From: Leptotrichia sp. oral taxon 847
GTDB lineage: Bacteria > Fusobacteriota > Fusobacteriia > Fusobacteriales > Leptotrichiaceae
Length of the DNA stretch: 64,000 nt
Assembly (NCBI RefSeq): GCF_001553645.1
Contig: NZ_CP014231.1
Span: 62,001 to 126,000, forward strand
Reading direction: 5' to 3'
The stretch's first letter is position 1, and the number at the start of each line of letters is the position of its first letter. A program made the position numbers and the translations under genes. Of this stretch, positions 1 to 8,107 are shown piece by piece. Below the pieces are notes generated by a model that saw nothing but the letters and a program-made list of their open reading frames with translations, searched no databases and was not told the origin of the DNA.

Positions 1-179
1 TCTGAGCGTAAGCGAGTTTTTTGGCAGTACATAAAAATGTCGAAGACTAGCCGGGGTGCAGGGGTGCGGCGATGAGCACTTCTGCTTAAAAAAGAAAAAA
101 AAATTTTAGTAACTTTCTGGATTGAATGAAAAACTTAAAATAAGATTTTTTATTTACCCCTAACTATTTTACTCTGTCC
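1..179 (+). repeat. Long dispersed repeat, copy 1 (partial, cut by window edge)
   Basis: The first 179 bases match the last third of two further copies at 62631-63060 (same strand) and 48666-49134 (opposite strand). The shared parts are the GAGTTTTTTGGCAG hairpin arm, the G+C-rich GGGGTGCAGGGGTGCGGCG block, the TTAGTAACTTTCTGGATTG block and the terminal ACTCTGTC. No reading frame is conserved. The hairpin loop differs from the other two copies (GCGTAAGC in place of GCACGATTAGTGC) while pairing is kept, which points to a structured element rather than a gene. Whether it is a non-autonomous mobile element or an RNA is not known. Confidence 0.8.
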
Positions 180-195
180 TAGGTAATCAAAAATC

Positions 196-224
196 TTGAA
201 AAAGAATAAAAAATAGATTATAAT
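196..224 (+). promoter_or_regulatory. Promoter for alkD-hisB
   Basis: TTGAAA (196-201), a 17-base spacer and TATAAT (219-224) form a near-consensus sigma70 promoter about 115 bases upstream of alkD. The block around it is nearly identical to the promoter at 1737-1765, so the two look like duplicates. Confidence 0.7.
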
Positions 225-338
225 TATAATACTTACAGTTATAAGTCTAGAAAATATAATAAATTGAAAGAATAAAATTAAAAATTGAAAGGAAAGATTT
301 TTGGAAGAATAAAAACTAAATTCAGAAAGGGAATTAAA

Positions 339-1013
339 ATGGAAATACAAAAAGAGCTATTTTTATTACAAGATAAGGAATATGCAAAATTTTCAAATAA
401 ATTATCGCCTAATGTTGCACAGGATACAATTATTGGAGTGAGGATTCCTGAAATAAGAAAATTGGCTAAAAAGTTGATTAAAAATAATGAATATCAGGAT
501 TTTTTGAAAGAACTTCCACATAAATATTATGATGAAAATTTGTTACATGGAGCGATAATTTCAGATATTAAAAATTTTGATAACTGCATTGAGTTACTTG
601 ATATTTTTTTACCGTTCATAGACAATTGGGCAGTTTGTGATACAATTTCTCCAAAAATTTTTAAAAAGAATAAAGTAGAATTGATAAAAAAGATAAAAGA
701 GTGGACTAATTCAGATAAAACATATATTTGCAGGTTTGGTATAGAAATGTTAATGACACATTTTTTAAATGAAGATTTTAAAAAAGAATATTTGGAAATG
801 GTTGCTAATATTCATTCTAAAGAATATTATGTGAATATGGTAATCTCTTGGTTTTTTGCAACAGCGCTTGCAAAGCAATGGGATTCCACGGTAGTTTATT
901 TGGAAAATGATAAATTAGATGTCTGGGTTCATAATAAGACGATACAAAAAGCTCGCGAAAGTTTTAGAATAACGAAAGAGCAAAAAGATTACCTGAAAGG
1001 ATTAAAAAGATGA
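339..1013 (+). CDS. alkD: DNA alkylation repair protein, AlkD-like DNA glycosylase
   Basis: This is a 224-residue HEAT-like repeat protein of the AlkD family, which excises positively charged alkylated purines such as 3-methyl- and 7-methylguanine without base flipping. The diagnostic stretch NWAVCDTISPK (Trp97, Asp101) matches the family's catalytic Trp/Asp region, and a further conserved Trp lies in VISWFFATAL. The start at 339 is preferred over an upstream in-frame codon at 285 because it has AGAAAGG 8 bases upstream and because the decayed copy at 2599 begins with the same residues. Its stop overlaps the hisB start (ATGA), so the two are translationally coupled although functionally unrelated. 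Confidence 0.85.
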   Translation: MEIQKELFLLQDKEYAKFSNKLSPNVAQDTIIGVRIPEIRKLAKKLIKNNEYQDFLKELPHKYYDENLLHGAIISDIKNFDNCIELLDIFLPFIDNWAVCDTISPKIFKKNKVELIKKIKEWTNSDKTYICRFGIEMLMTHFLNEDFKKEYLEMVANIHSKEYYVNMVISWFFATALAKQWDSTVVYLENDKLDVWVHNKTIQKARESFRITKEQKDYLKGLKR

Positions 1014-1600
1014 GAAAATCAAGAATTGAAAGAAATACATTTGAAACGAAAATAAAAATTGAATTGAATATTGATGGAACTGGGAAATATGAAAATAATA
1101 CTGGTGTTGGTTTTTTAGATCATATGCTTGATTTATTTGCAAAACATGGAAGATTTGATTTGAAAGTACATTGCAACGGAGATACACAAGTGGATGATCA
1201 TCACAGTACGGAAGATATTGGAATTGCACTTGGGAAATGTTTTTACGAGGCTTTAGGTAATCTAAAAGGGGTTAAAAGATATGGAAATTTTCTTTTGCCA
1301 ATGGATGAGGCACTGACATTGATTGCAGTTGATTTGAGCGGAAGATATTTTTTGAATTTTGATGTGAATATTCCGACTGAAAAAGTTGGGACTTTTGATA
1401 CAGAGTTGGTGGAAGAGTTTTTTATTGGATTTACACGGAATCTGAATGCAACACTACATATAAAGAATATGGCTGGAACAAATTCACACCATATTATTGA
1501 ATCGATTTTTAAAGGAGTTGCCAGAGCTTTGGCAGATGCTGTGAGTATTGATGAAAAGTATAAAGATGAGATTCCGTCGACTAAAGGAGTATTAGTTTAA
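1010..1600 (+). CDS. hisB: Imidazoleglycerol-phosphate dehydratase
   Basis: This 196-residue protein catalyses the dehydration of imidazole glycerol phosphate to imidazole acetol phosphate, step six of histidine biosynthesis. It has the normal monofunctional length, with no phosphatase domain. The Mn-binding motifs are present: GFLDHMLDLFAKHG near residue 35, VDDHHSTEDIGIALG near 64 and AGTNSHHIIESIFKG near 155. It overlaps alkD by four bases and is followed by a terminator. The phosphatase for the next-but-one step is separate (6294-7148), and hisIE, hisF, hisA and hisH lie at 39-45 kb, so the pathway is split into several transcription units. Some genes (hisG, hisD, hisC) are not in the window. 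Confidence 0.95.
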   Translation: MRKSRIERNTFETKIKIELNIDGTGKYENNTGVGFLDHMLDLFAKHGRFDLKVHCNGDTQVDDHHSTEDIGIALGKCFYEALGNLKGVKRYGNFLLPMDEALTLIAVDLSGRYFLNFDVNIPTEKVGTFDTELVEEFFIGFTRNLNATLHIKNMAGTNSHHIIESIFKGVARALADAVSIDEKYKDEIPSTKGVLV

Positions 1601-1651
1601 TCAAATTTATTAACAGCTCAAAATAATTTTTTTTCTAGTCAAAATATTTTT

Positions 1652-1683
1652 TTGAGTGTCATGCGTAGCACTCAACTTTTTTT
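1652..1683 (+). terminator. Intrinsic terminator after hisB
   Basis: A 7-bp stem TTGAGTG/CACTCAA with a 10-base loop is followed by a T-rich run. It lies about 50 bases after the hisB stop. Confidence 0.65.
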
Positions 1684-1736
1684 CTTTATAAATAAAATAT
1701 AAAATAGAATCTGATTAGTTTGAATAGCTAAAAATC

Positions 1737-1765
1737 TTGAAAAAAATAAAAAAATAGATTATACT
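1737..1765 (+). promoter_or_regulatory. Promoter for the secreted protein at 1839
   Basis: TTGAAA (1737-1742), a 17-base spacer and TATACT (1760-1765). The surrounding block duplicates the alkD promoter region at 190-225. Confidence 0.7.
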
Positions 1766-1838
1766 ATTATAATTAAAGTCATTAAGAAAAGCAAAAAATC
1801 AAAAAATAAATAGATAGAAAGAAGAGGGAAGAGAAAAA

Positions 1839-2504
1839 ATGAAAAAGATATTATTAGGATTATTTATTTTAGGAACATTGGGAATGGCACAAAACCATTA
1901 TGAAGTTTACATAAAAAACGGAGTAAATATTTCACAAAATGAAGTTGATAACGCTAGCGATCAAATTAAAGGAATTGTTGATAAAATGATTAGTGACTTT
2001 GAAAATCATGACAAAAAAATTATGCTTGAAAAATTTAAAATTATGATATCAAGAGAAATGAAAAACGATGATGACTATAAAAAATTTAGTGCAAAAGATA
2101 AAGAATTTTACGATAGAATGAATAAAATTATAGCAGATGGAATGATAAATAGCTTAGATAAATCTGTTAAATATATTCCAAAATCTATTTCTTTTACAGG
2201 AAAAAATATAGCTAAAGTGGAAATAACAGAAATATCGCCTGATTTTGAAAACGAAAATAATGATAGTGATGAGAACTTTAATAATGCACTGGAAAAAGCG
2301 GGAGTTACAGATGAAGAAATGGAGAATTTAGAGCATATTAGTGATTTAAGTGATCAAAAAAAAGAGAGATTTTTTAAATATCTTAGAGATGAAATAAAAA
2401 AAGATTTGACGGAAACTACAGTAGAGAGTCGTATTCTTGAATTTAGAAAAGTAAATGGAAAATGGCAGACAAAAGATGAATTATATGAAATACCCCAAAT
2501 TTAG
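1839..2504 (+). CDS. Secreted protein of unknown function
   Basis: This is a 221-residue protein with a clear Sec signal peptide (MKKILLGLFILGTLGMAQN; cleavage probably after the Ala at about 17). The mature part is charged and mostly helical in character. A segment near residues 60-110 is rich in Lys/Asp and one near 130-150 is strongly acidic. The C-terminal LEFRKVNGKWQTKDELYEI resembles the closing strand of small periplasmic proteins with NTF2- or DUF4878-like folds, but I do not recognise the family. AGAGGGAAGAG provides the ribosome binding site, and a promoter sits at 1737. It is probably periplasmic and its function is unknown. Confidence 0.8.
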   Translation: MKKILLGLFILGTLGMAQNHYEVYIKNGVNISQNEVDNASDQIKGIVDKMISDFENHDKKIMLEKFKIMISREMKNDDDYKKFSAKDKEFYDRMNKIIADGMINSLDKSVKYIPKSISFTGKNIAKVEITEISPDFENENNDSDENFNNALEKAGVTDEEMENLEHISDLSDQKKERFFKYLRDEIKKDLTETTVESRILEFRKVNGKWQTKDELYEIPQI

Positions 2505-2598
2505 ACAACAATTAAATATTTAAAGCGATAAAGTAAAGATTGAATAACAGCAATATTTATAAATGACTAGAAGATAAACTTAAATAGGAGAAATTAAA

Positions 2599-2899
2599 AT
2601 GGAAATACAAAAAGAACTATTTGCACTTCAAGATAAAGAATATATGAAATTTTTAAGTAAATTAACGCTAAACATATCAGAGGATACAATCTGAAGAGTA
2701 TTATGTGAAAATGGTAGTTGCTTGGTTTTTTGCAACGGCACTTGCAAAATAGTGGGATTATACAGTAATTTATTTAGAAAATAACAGATTGGATGTTTTG
2801 GTGCATAATAAGACGATACAGAAGGCCCGAGAAAGTTTGAGGATTTTGGAAGACAAGAAGGGGTATTTGAAGAGGTTGAAAAGAAAGAAGGAGAATTAA
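2599..2899 (+). pseudogene. Decayed second copy of alkD (internal deletion)
   Basis: The first 29 codons (starting MEIQKELFALQDKEYMKF) mirror the N-terminus of the AlkD protein at 339. The sequence then jumps, after an in-frame-lost ATACAATC, to the AlkD C-terminal third (EEYYVKMVVAWFFATALAK, then a TAG where AlkD has Gln, then the VHNKTIQKARES region). About 370 bases of the middle are missing, the frame is lost at the junction, and a nonsense codon follows. The ribosome binding region upstream is also duplicated. It is not functional. Confidence 0.85.
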
Positions 2900-2903
2900 T
2901 TTA

Positions 2904-3713
2904 ATGAAAATCACAAAAGTTATGTTTGTAGGATTGATTTCTTTGTTGTGTTCAATAAATTCATTTACAAATACAAATTCTGAAAATGATTTTAAAAAGT
3001 ATGTACTAGAAAAATTAAAAGAAATAAAAAAAATTGATATTTATAACAATGATACGACTACTAAATATCACAATAGGAATGAAGAAAATTCAAAAAGGTC
3101 TGAATTAAAAAAATTTATAATTGATAATTTTCCTGAAAAAAGTAGCGAATTATTAGAAAAAAATAATGAAAGTTGGGATGCTGTTTGAAAAAATAATATT
3201 TCTTTTCTTGATGATTTAAAAAGAAAATATGGCTTTAATACGAATTTGTATGAATTTTATAGAGAAGAAGATAATAAGAAAATAAAAAAATTAATGGAGT
3301 TAGCTATAAAATTAAAAAACAAAAAAAGTTTATCTTTTGATCAATTGAGAAAGTCAAAAGAAGAATATGAAACGGAGAATAAAAAAATGAATGATAAGTA
3401 TACTGAATTACATGATTTAATGGGAGATGAATATGTAGATTATGGTGGAACGATTGGTTATGGATGCTATCCTAGACATTATTATAGCAATTTAGAAAAT
3501 TTTCAAGAAAAATGGTTAAAATTTAGAGAAGATGAAGCATTATTTTATTCTGAATTGACAAATAAAAAAGATGAGAAAATTTATTTTGGAAAACTTTTTG
3601 AAATAACAAAAAAACAGAACGAATACTTTCAGGATATTATAAATAGTATAAAAAAAGCGATAGATATAAAGAAGAAAAATATAAAAGACAAAATATTGAA
3701 ATTTGGGAAATAA
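2904..3713 (+). pseudogene. Secreted hypothetical protein interrupted by an in-frame TGA
   Basis: One continuous frame of 269 sense codons is interrupted only by TGA at 3186-3188. The first part (2904-3188) has a signal peptide (MKITKVMFVGLISLLCSINS) and a basic, helical mature region. The second part (3189-3713) continues in the same frame with KNNISFLDDLKRKYGF and then a coiled-coil-like helical domain. It has a small Tyr/Gly-rich patch (DYGGTIGYGCYPRHYYSN) near its centre. With no ribosome binding site before 3189, the second half is unlikely to be made separately; a TTG at 3246 is the only nearby start. I do not recognise the family. It could be a recent nonsense mutation or a sequencing error. 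Recoding is unlikely because TGA is used as a normal stop elsewhere here. Confidence 0.6.
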
Positions 3714-3755
3714 CGAATACTAGTAAAAAAGATTATGCAAAAGAAAGGAGATAAA

Positions 3756-6074
3756 ATGGAAAAAGAATTAAAATCTGAAACTTTATTTGAAAAAGAAAAC
3801 GCAAATATTAAAAAGACTGAAAATTCAAAAGTTAAAAATACGCTTTTTACTATTTTAAATGGTGAAAGAGTTGATTTAGAAATTGAAGAGATTTTCGATA
3901 GTAACAGGTTTTATGAGATAAAGGCTGTTACGTTTTCGGCTGAGGAAAGTTTTTTGAATAAATATTTGACTCTATTTAAAAGTGTTGATTTGATCATCGG
4001 AATACAAGATACGGATGTTCAAGCTAGGGGATTAAAAGCACTAAAAAATGAGACTAAAAATTTGATTGAAAGTCAGAAGCGGATTATAAAAAAAGAGCAA
4101 ATTAGATTTTTTGAAAATCTTTCAAGAGAAAATCAGGAAAATTTTATCAATGAAAGGTGGAAATTGAAAGTTCCAATAAATTCGACAATTCACAGTAAAT
4201 TTTATCTTTTAAAAAATGACTTTGAAACAAGATTGATTTTAGGGTCAGCCAATTTATCATTTCAGGCTTTTTCAAACAGCAGAAATCAATTTGAAAATAT
4301 TGTAATTTTTGATAATTCAGAATTATTTTTTCAATTTGAGAAATATTTTAGTGAAATTAACGCCACTTGTACAGATTTTATTACTTCGGCTTTGAAAAAG
4401 AAAGCACAAAATAAAATTGAAATTATGAAAGAAAATAACAGTAAAAATCAAGAAGAAACGTTTTCTGTGAGATTTACACAAGATGAAAGTGCTAAATTAC
4501 AAATTGACATTTCAAAAGACGTTGTTAAAAAATTTAACGACGTTATTGTCAAGGAAGAGGACAGCATTGCTTTTCCAATAATTGAAGAAATAAAATCGAT
4601 TGATGAAAAGCAGAAAATAATTGAAAGCGAAAAAAAAGAAGAGTTTGAGGTTGAGAAATTTGCTTATGAATTGTCGATTAATACGATTTCACGACAGGCT
4701 AAGAAAAAAGAGAGTATGATTGTAGCACCCGAAACATTTGCAAAAAAGATAAAACCTAAACTTGAAATTAAAATTGCACCGAAATTAAATCAAGCGACTC
4801 CTGAAAGAGAGTTGTTATTTTCAAAAGACACTGACCGTGGCTTTGGACGTTCAGGACTGTATATTGAAGAGAATGGAAGCACAAAACCTTTTGGGCAAAA
4901 AGCTGGAAAAGAAGAAATTCAAAATTCTATTGAAAGTATCGTAAGATTGATTGATAACTATAAAAAGTATGTAATTGACTACAATGATAATTATGGTTCA
5001 AGAATTATTGAGATTATTTTGTATACGTTTACTTCGCCCTTTATCCAAGATATTAGGTTTAAATTGGAATCCGATTCAGAAAAATTAGATGTTCCACAAT
5101 TTTTGTTTATTGGAGGAACTGCTGGTTCAGGAAAAAGTAATTTATTACAAATTTTACAAAAAATGCTGGGACTTTCAAAATCAAAGCCTATTTTGTACAA
5201 CAACATTATTCCGACAGGAAGAACGAAAAAAGCAGATACGATAACACAAATTCAATTGTGGATGAATGAAAATAACGTGGCTCCAATTTTGATTGACGAA
5301 ATTGATGAGGAATTTTTTTCAAATAAAGACAGAGGAAATAACTTAATTGTAAATGTTTCAAATCTTTCTACTTCAAATTTTGATTTCACACCTTGTTTTA
5401 TTGGTACGACAAATGCTTTGGAATATTCACTGCCACAACGGGCACAAAGAAGATCATATTATGTGAAAAATGATAAAGTTTTTGATACGGAGCTTAAGAA
5501 AAAATCTGTGAAAGCGTATACTGAAGTACTAGAAATTATTAATGACACTCTTTTTCAAGATTTCGTTATTCGATTTGCAGAAAAGTTGACAGATGATAAT
5601 TTGAGCTGGAAAAATTATTCGCTACATTCTTCGACTGGATTGATAGATTTCCTTTATTGGTCACGTGAAATTTTTAAGGAGTATTTTAAAATCGCCGGAA
5701 TTGAGTTGCCAGCGTGGTTTCCTGAAACTAGATATGATGATACTGTAGAAAATAATCAGTCTTTATGGAGAAAATTATATGAATATAATCGTCAAGATTT
5801 TAAAGTGCAAAAAGAAAAAGGTGTATATTTGTTTAGACTAAAAAGTTTGGATAGTGAAGAAAGCCAGAGTAACAGATTCGGGACAAAAATCCTTCCATCG
5901 ACAAAATATTTGAATGCGTTATCGCAAAAATGTAAGAATGATAACAATTCTTCGGACATTATTGAGATAAAAATAAAAGAATTTCACAGATGGATAGAAG
6001 TGCCTATTCCAAAGGAACTAGAACCTAAAAAAACGATTTTTAATTTCTTTAAAAAAAATAAAAATGAAAAATAA
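3756..6074 (+). CDS. PLD-like nuclease fused to AAA+ ATPase
   Basis: This is a 772-residue protein in three parts. Residues about 40-210 form a single phospholipase D-type half-site: H146-x-K148-(x6)-D155 in TIHSKFYLLKND, followed by GSANLS (163-168) and a downstream Glu near 180. Residues about 210-400 are a charged, low-complexity linker. Residues about 400-650 are an AAA+-type ATPase with Walker A GTAGSGKS (454-461), Walker B ILIDEIDEE (Asp514, Glu515), a sensor-1-like IGTTNA and an arginine-rich RAQRRS. The start at 3756 has AAAGGAG at the right distance, unlike the earlier ATG at 3735. One PLD half-site implies dimerisation, as in other bacterial PLD nucleases. A nuclease coupled to an ATPase suggests nucleic-acid processing or phage defence, but this is inference and I do not know a named family with this exact architecture. 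Confidence 0.8.
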   Translation: MEKELKSETLFEKENANIKKTENSKVKNTLFTILNGERVDLEIEEIFDSNRFYEIKAVTFSAEESFLNKYLTLFKSVDLIIGIQDTDVQARGLKALKNETKNLIESQKRIIKKEQIRFFENLSRENQENFINERWKLKVPINSTIHSKFYLLKNDFETRLILGSANLSFQAFSNSRNQFENIVIFDNSELFFQFEKYFSEINATCTDFITSALKKKAQNKIEIMKENNSKNQEETFSVRFTQDESAKLQIDISKDVVKKFNDVIVKEEDSIAFPIIEEIKSIDEKQKIIESEKKEEFEVEKFAYELSINTISRQAKKKESMIVAPETFAKKIKPKLEIKIAPKLNQATPERELLFSKDTDRGFGRSGLYIEENGSTKPFGQKAGKEEIQNSIESIVRLIDNYKKYVIDYNDNYGSRIIEIILYTFTSPFIQDIRFKLESDSEKLDVPQFLFIGGTAGSGKSNLLQILQKMLGLSKSKPILYNNIIPTGRTKKADTITQIQLWMNENNVAPILIDEIDEEFFSNKDRGNNLIVNVSNLSTSNFDFTPCFIGTTNALEYSLPQRAQRRSYYVKNDKVFDTELKKKSVKAYTEVLEIINDTLFQDFVIRFAEKLTDDNLSWKNYSLHSSTGLIDFLYWSREIFKEYFKIAGIELPAWFPETRYDDTVENNQSLWRKLYEYNRQDFKVQKEKGVYLFRLKSLDSEESQSNRFGTKILPSTKYLNALSQKCKNDNNSSDIIEIKIKEFHRWIEVPIPKELEPKKTIFNFFKKNKNEK

Positions 6075-6160
6075 ATAGTGGCATAATAGCAATATATAAA
6101 AAAAGATAAAAGTTAGTTGATTTAATCTAATATTATTTAAAATAATTCAAGAAAAGCAAT

Positions 6161-6189
6161 TTGAAACAAGTATTTACATATGTTATAAT
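6161..6189 (+). promoter_or_regulatory. Promoter for histidinol phosphatase
   Basis: TTGAAA (6161-6166), a 17-base spacer and TATAAT (6184-6189), giving a 5' leader of about 100 bases before the start at 6294. Confidence 0.7.
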
Positions 6190-6293
6190 AAAACTATATA
6201 AAATTTTAAATTAAGACAACAGATAAAAAATTCCAAAAATTGAATTACAAATTTTTTATTTAATAGAAATTTTAAAGAAGGGATTAAATAAAT

Positions 6294-7148
6294 ATGGAAA
6301 AGCAGAAAAATATATCTTTTCCGTCAAATTTACACGGACATACAACTTATTGTGATGGGAAAAATAAAGCTGAGGAATATATCTTAAAGGCAATTGGAAA
6401 AAATTTTATAAGTATTGGACTTTCAGGACATTCTTATGTTTATTTTGATAAAGAGCCCAATATGTCTTTGGATGGCACGCTTAAGTATATTGAAGAAATG
6501 AAATTTTTAAAAGAAAAATATAAAAATAAAATACAAGTTTACATTGGAATTGAAGCTGATTTTTATTCAGGATTTAATCCAAAAGTTGATAAAAATTTGG
6601 GACTTGATTATAGAATAGGTTCAGTTCATTATGTAAAAGATAAAGTAAAAGACGAATATTACTGTGTTGACGCCACTCCAGAAATTTTGGCTTATGCAAT
6701 TAAAAATTACGATAATGGCGATGAAAAATCTTTAATTTTAGCATATTATAACAATATTATTGAAATGATTCATACTCAAAAGCCAGATATTTTGGGACAT
6801 TTAGATTTAGTGAGAAAGTTTAATAGCGATGGTAGATATTTTGATGAAAATTCAGAATGGTATAACAGAAAAGTTGACGAAGTATTAGATGAAATTGCAA
6901 AAGCTGACATAATTGTAGAAATAAATACGGGTGGAATTTCAAGAGGATGGACTAAAACACCATATCCAAGTGTTTCGATATTAGAAAAAATTTTTAAAAG
7001 AAATATTCCAATCACACTTTCTTCAGACGCACATACCGTAGAAAATATCGACTATTATTTTAGGGAAAGTGTAGAAATTGCTAAAAAAGTTGGATTTAAA
7101 AGTCTTAAAATTATGAGAGATGGGAAATTTTACGATTTTGAAATTTAG
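6294..7148 (+). CDS. hisJ: Histidinol-phosphatase, PHP family
   Basis: This 284-residue metal-dependent PHP-domain phosphatase hydrolyses L-histidinol phosphate to histidinol. Metal-binding motifs seen in order are HGHTTYCDG (near residue 15), GLSGHS (near 44), IGIEADF (near 83), GSVHYV (near 104), LGHLDLVRKF (near 169) and SSDAHT (near 244). These match the HisJ/HisK type rather than the HAD-type HisB phosphatase, consistent with the monofunctional HisB at 1010. The gene stands alone with its own promoter. A generic PHP hydrolase is possible, but the presence of other his genes supports this role. The symbol hisK is also used for this family. Confidence 0.85.
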   Translation: MEKQKNISFPSNLHGHTTYCDGKNKAEEYILKAIGKNFISIGLSGHSYVYFDKEPNMSLDGTLKYIEEMKFLKEKYKNKIQVYIGIEADFYSGFNPKVDKNLGLDYRIGSVHYVKDKVKDEYYCVDATPEILAYAIKNYDNGDEKSLILAYYNNIIEMIHTQKPDILGHLDLVRKFNSDGRYFDENSEWYNRKVDEVLDEIAKADIIVEINTGGISRGWTKTPYPSVSILEKIFKRNIPITLSSDAHTVENIDYYFRESVEIAKKVGFKSLKIMRDGKFYDFEI

Positions 7149-7276
7149 GTTTAATTTTTAAATAAGAATTAGATATTTGAAAATAATTTTTATAAAAATC
7201 AATTGAATTTTTTTACTATAAAATATATAAAAATTTTTATAAATAATAAAAAAATTTAATTTAGAAGGAGAAAAAA

Positions 7277-8035
7277 ATGTCAAGAAATGTATTTATAACA
7301 GGAGCATCAAGCGGAATTGGAAAAGCGATTGCCTATTCATTTGGAAAAAATGGCGACGATTTGATTTTATGCGCCAGAAGAATTGGAAAATTAGAAGAGA
7401 TTAAAATTGATATTGAGAGAAGATTTGGAGTGAATGTCTATATTTTTGAGTTGGACGTAACGAAATATGAAAAAGTTTCAAAAACTGTGAAAAAGATTTT
7501 GGAAAAGGTTTCTAAAATAGATATTTTGGTAAATAATGCAGGACTAGCTTTGGGACTTGATAAATTTCAAAATTATAGCATTACGGATATGGAAATAATG
7601 ATAGACACCAATGTAAAAGGACTTTTGTATGTAAGTCGTGAAATTATACCAAATATGGTGGAAAATAATACAGGGCATATAATTAATATGGGTTCGACAG
7701 CTGGAATTTATGCTTATGCAGGAGCGGCAGTCTATTGTGCGACAAAAGCGGCAGTGAAATTTTTAAGTGACGGAATTAGAATTGATACTATTGACAAAAA
7801 TATCAAAGTAAGTACGTTACAGCCAGGAATTGTTGAAACAGATTTTAGCAAAGTTAGATTTCATGGGGATAAAGATCGGGCAAAAAGTGTTTATGCGGGA
7901 ATTGAAGCATTGAAGCCGGAAGATATTGCAGATGTGGCGTTATATGTCGTAAATCAGCCAAAACACGTTCAAATTTCGGATGTAACGATAATGGCGACTA
8001 AGCAAGCTACAGGATTTATGGTATATAAAAAATAA
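7277..8035 (+). CDS. SDR family NAD(P)-dependent oxidoreductase, YdfG-like
   Basis: This is a 252-residue classical short-chain dehydrogenase. Visible motifs are the cofactor-binding TGASSGIGKA near residue 8, ARR after the second strand (suggesting NADP preference), DVTK, LVNNAG near 87, the catalytic Ser in NMGSTAG, and YCATK (Tyr-x-x-x-Lys) near 155. Length and the C-terminal QPKHVQISDVTIMAT block resemble YdfG, the NADP-dependent 3-hydroxy acid/serine dehydrogenase, but the substrate cannot be fixed from sequence. GAAGGAG ribosome binding site. It is monocistronic or weakly linked to the next gene 72 bases downstream. Confidence 0.85.
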   Translation: MSRNVFITGASSGIGKAIAYSFGKNGDDLILCARRIGKLEEIKIDIERRFGVNVYIFELDVTKYEKVSKTVKKILEKVSKIDILVNNAGLALGLDKFQNYSITDMEIMIDTNVKGLLYVSREIIPNMVENNTGHIINMGSTAGIYAYAGAAVYCATKAAVKFLSDGIRIDTIDKNIKVSTLQPGIVETDFSKVRFHGDKDRAKSVYAGIEALKPEDIADVALYVVNQPKHVQISDVTIMATKQATGFMVYKK

Positions 8036-8107
8036 TAATTTTAAAGCTATGTAAAAAAATTTTTTGTCTAAATGTTTTAAAATAAAATAGTAATAGAGAG
8101 GGTAAAA

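Noticed and set aside
150-350. Minus-strand 66-residue hydrophobic frame
   Set aside because: It covers the alkD promoter and leader, has poly-Phe/Ile composition typical of AT-rich noncoding DNA, and has no ribosome binding site.
3186-3188. TGA as a recoded (selenocysteine or tryptophan) codon
   Set aside because: TGA is used as a normal stop elsewhere here (alkD), and no SECIS-like hairpin follows; a nonsense mutation is simpler.
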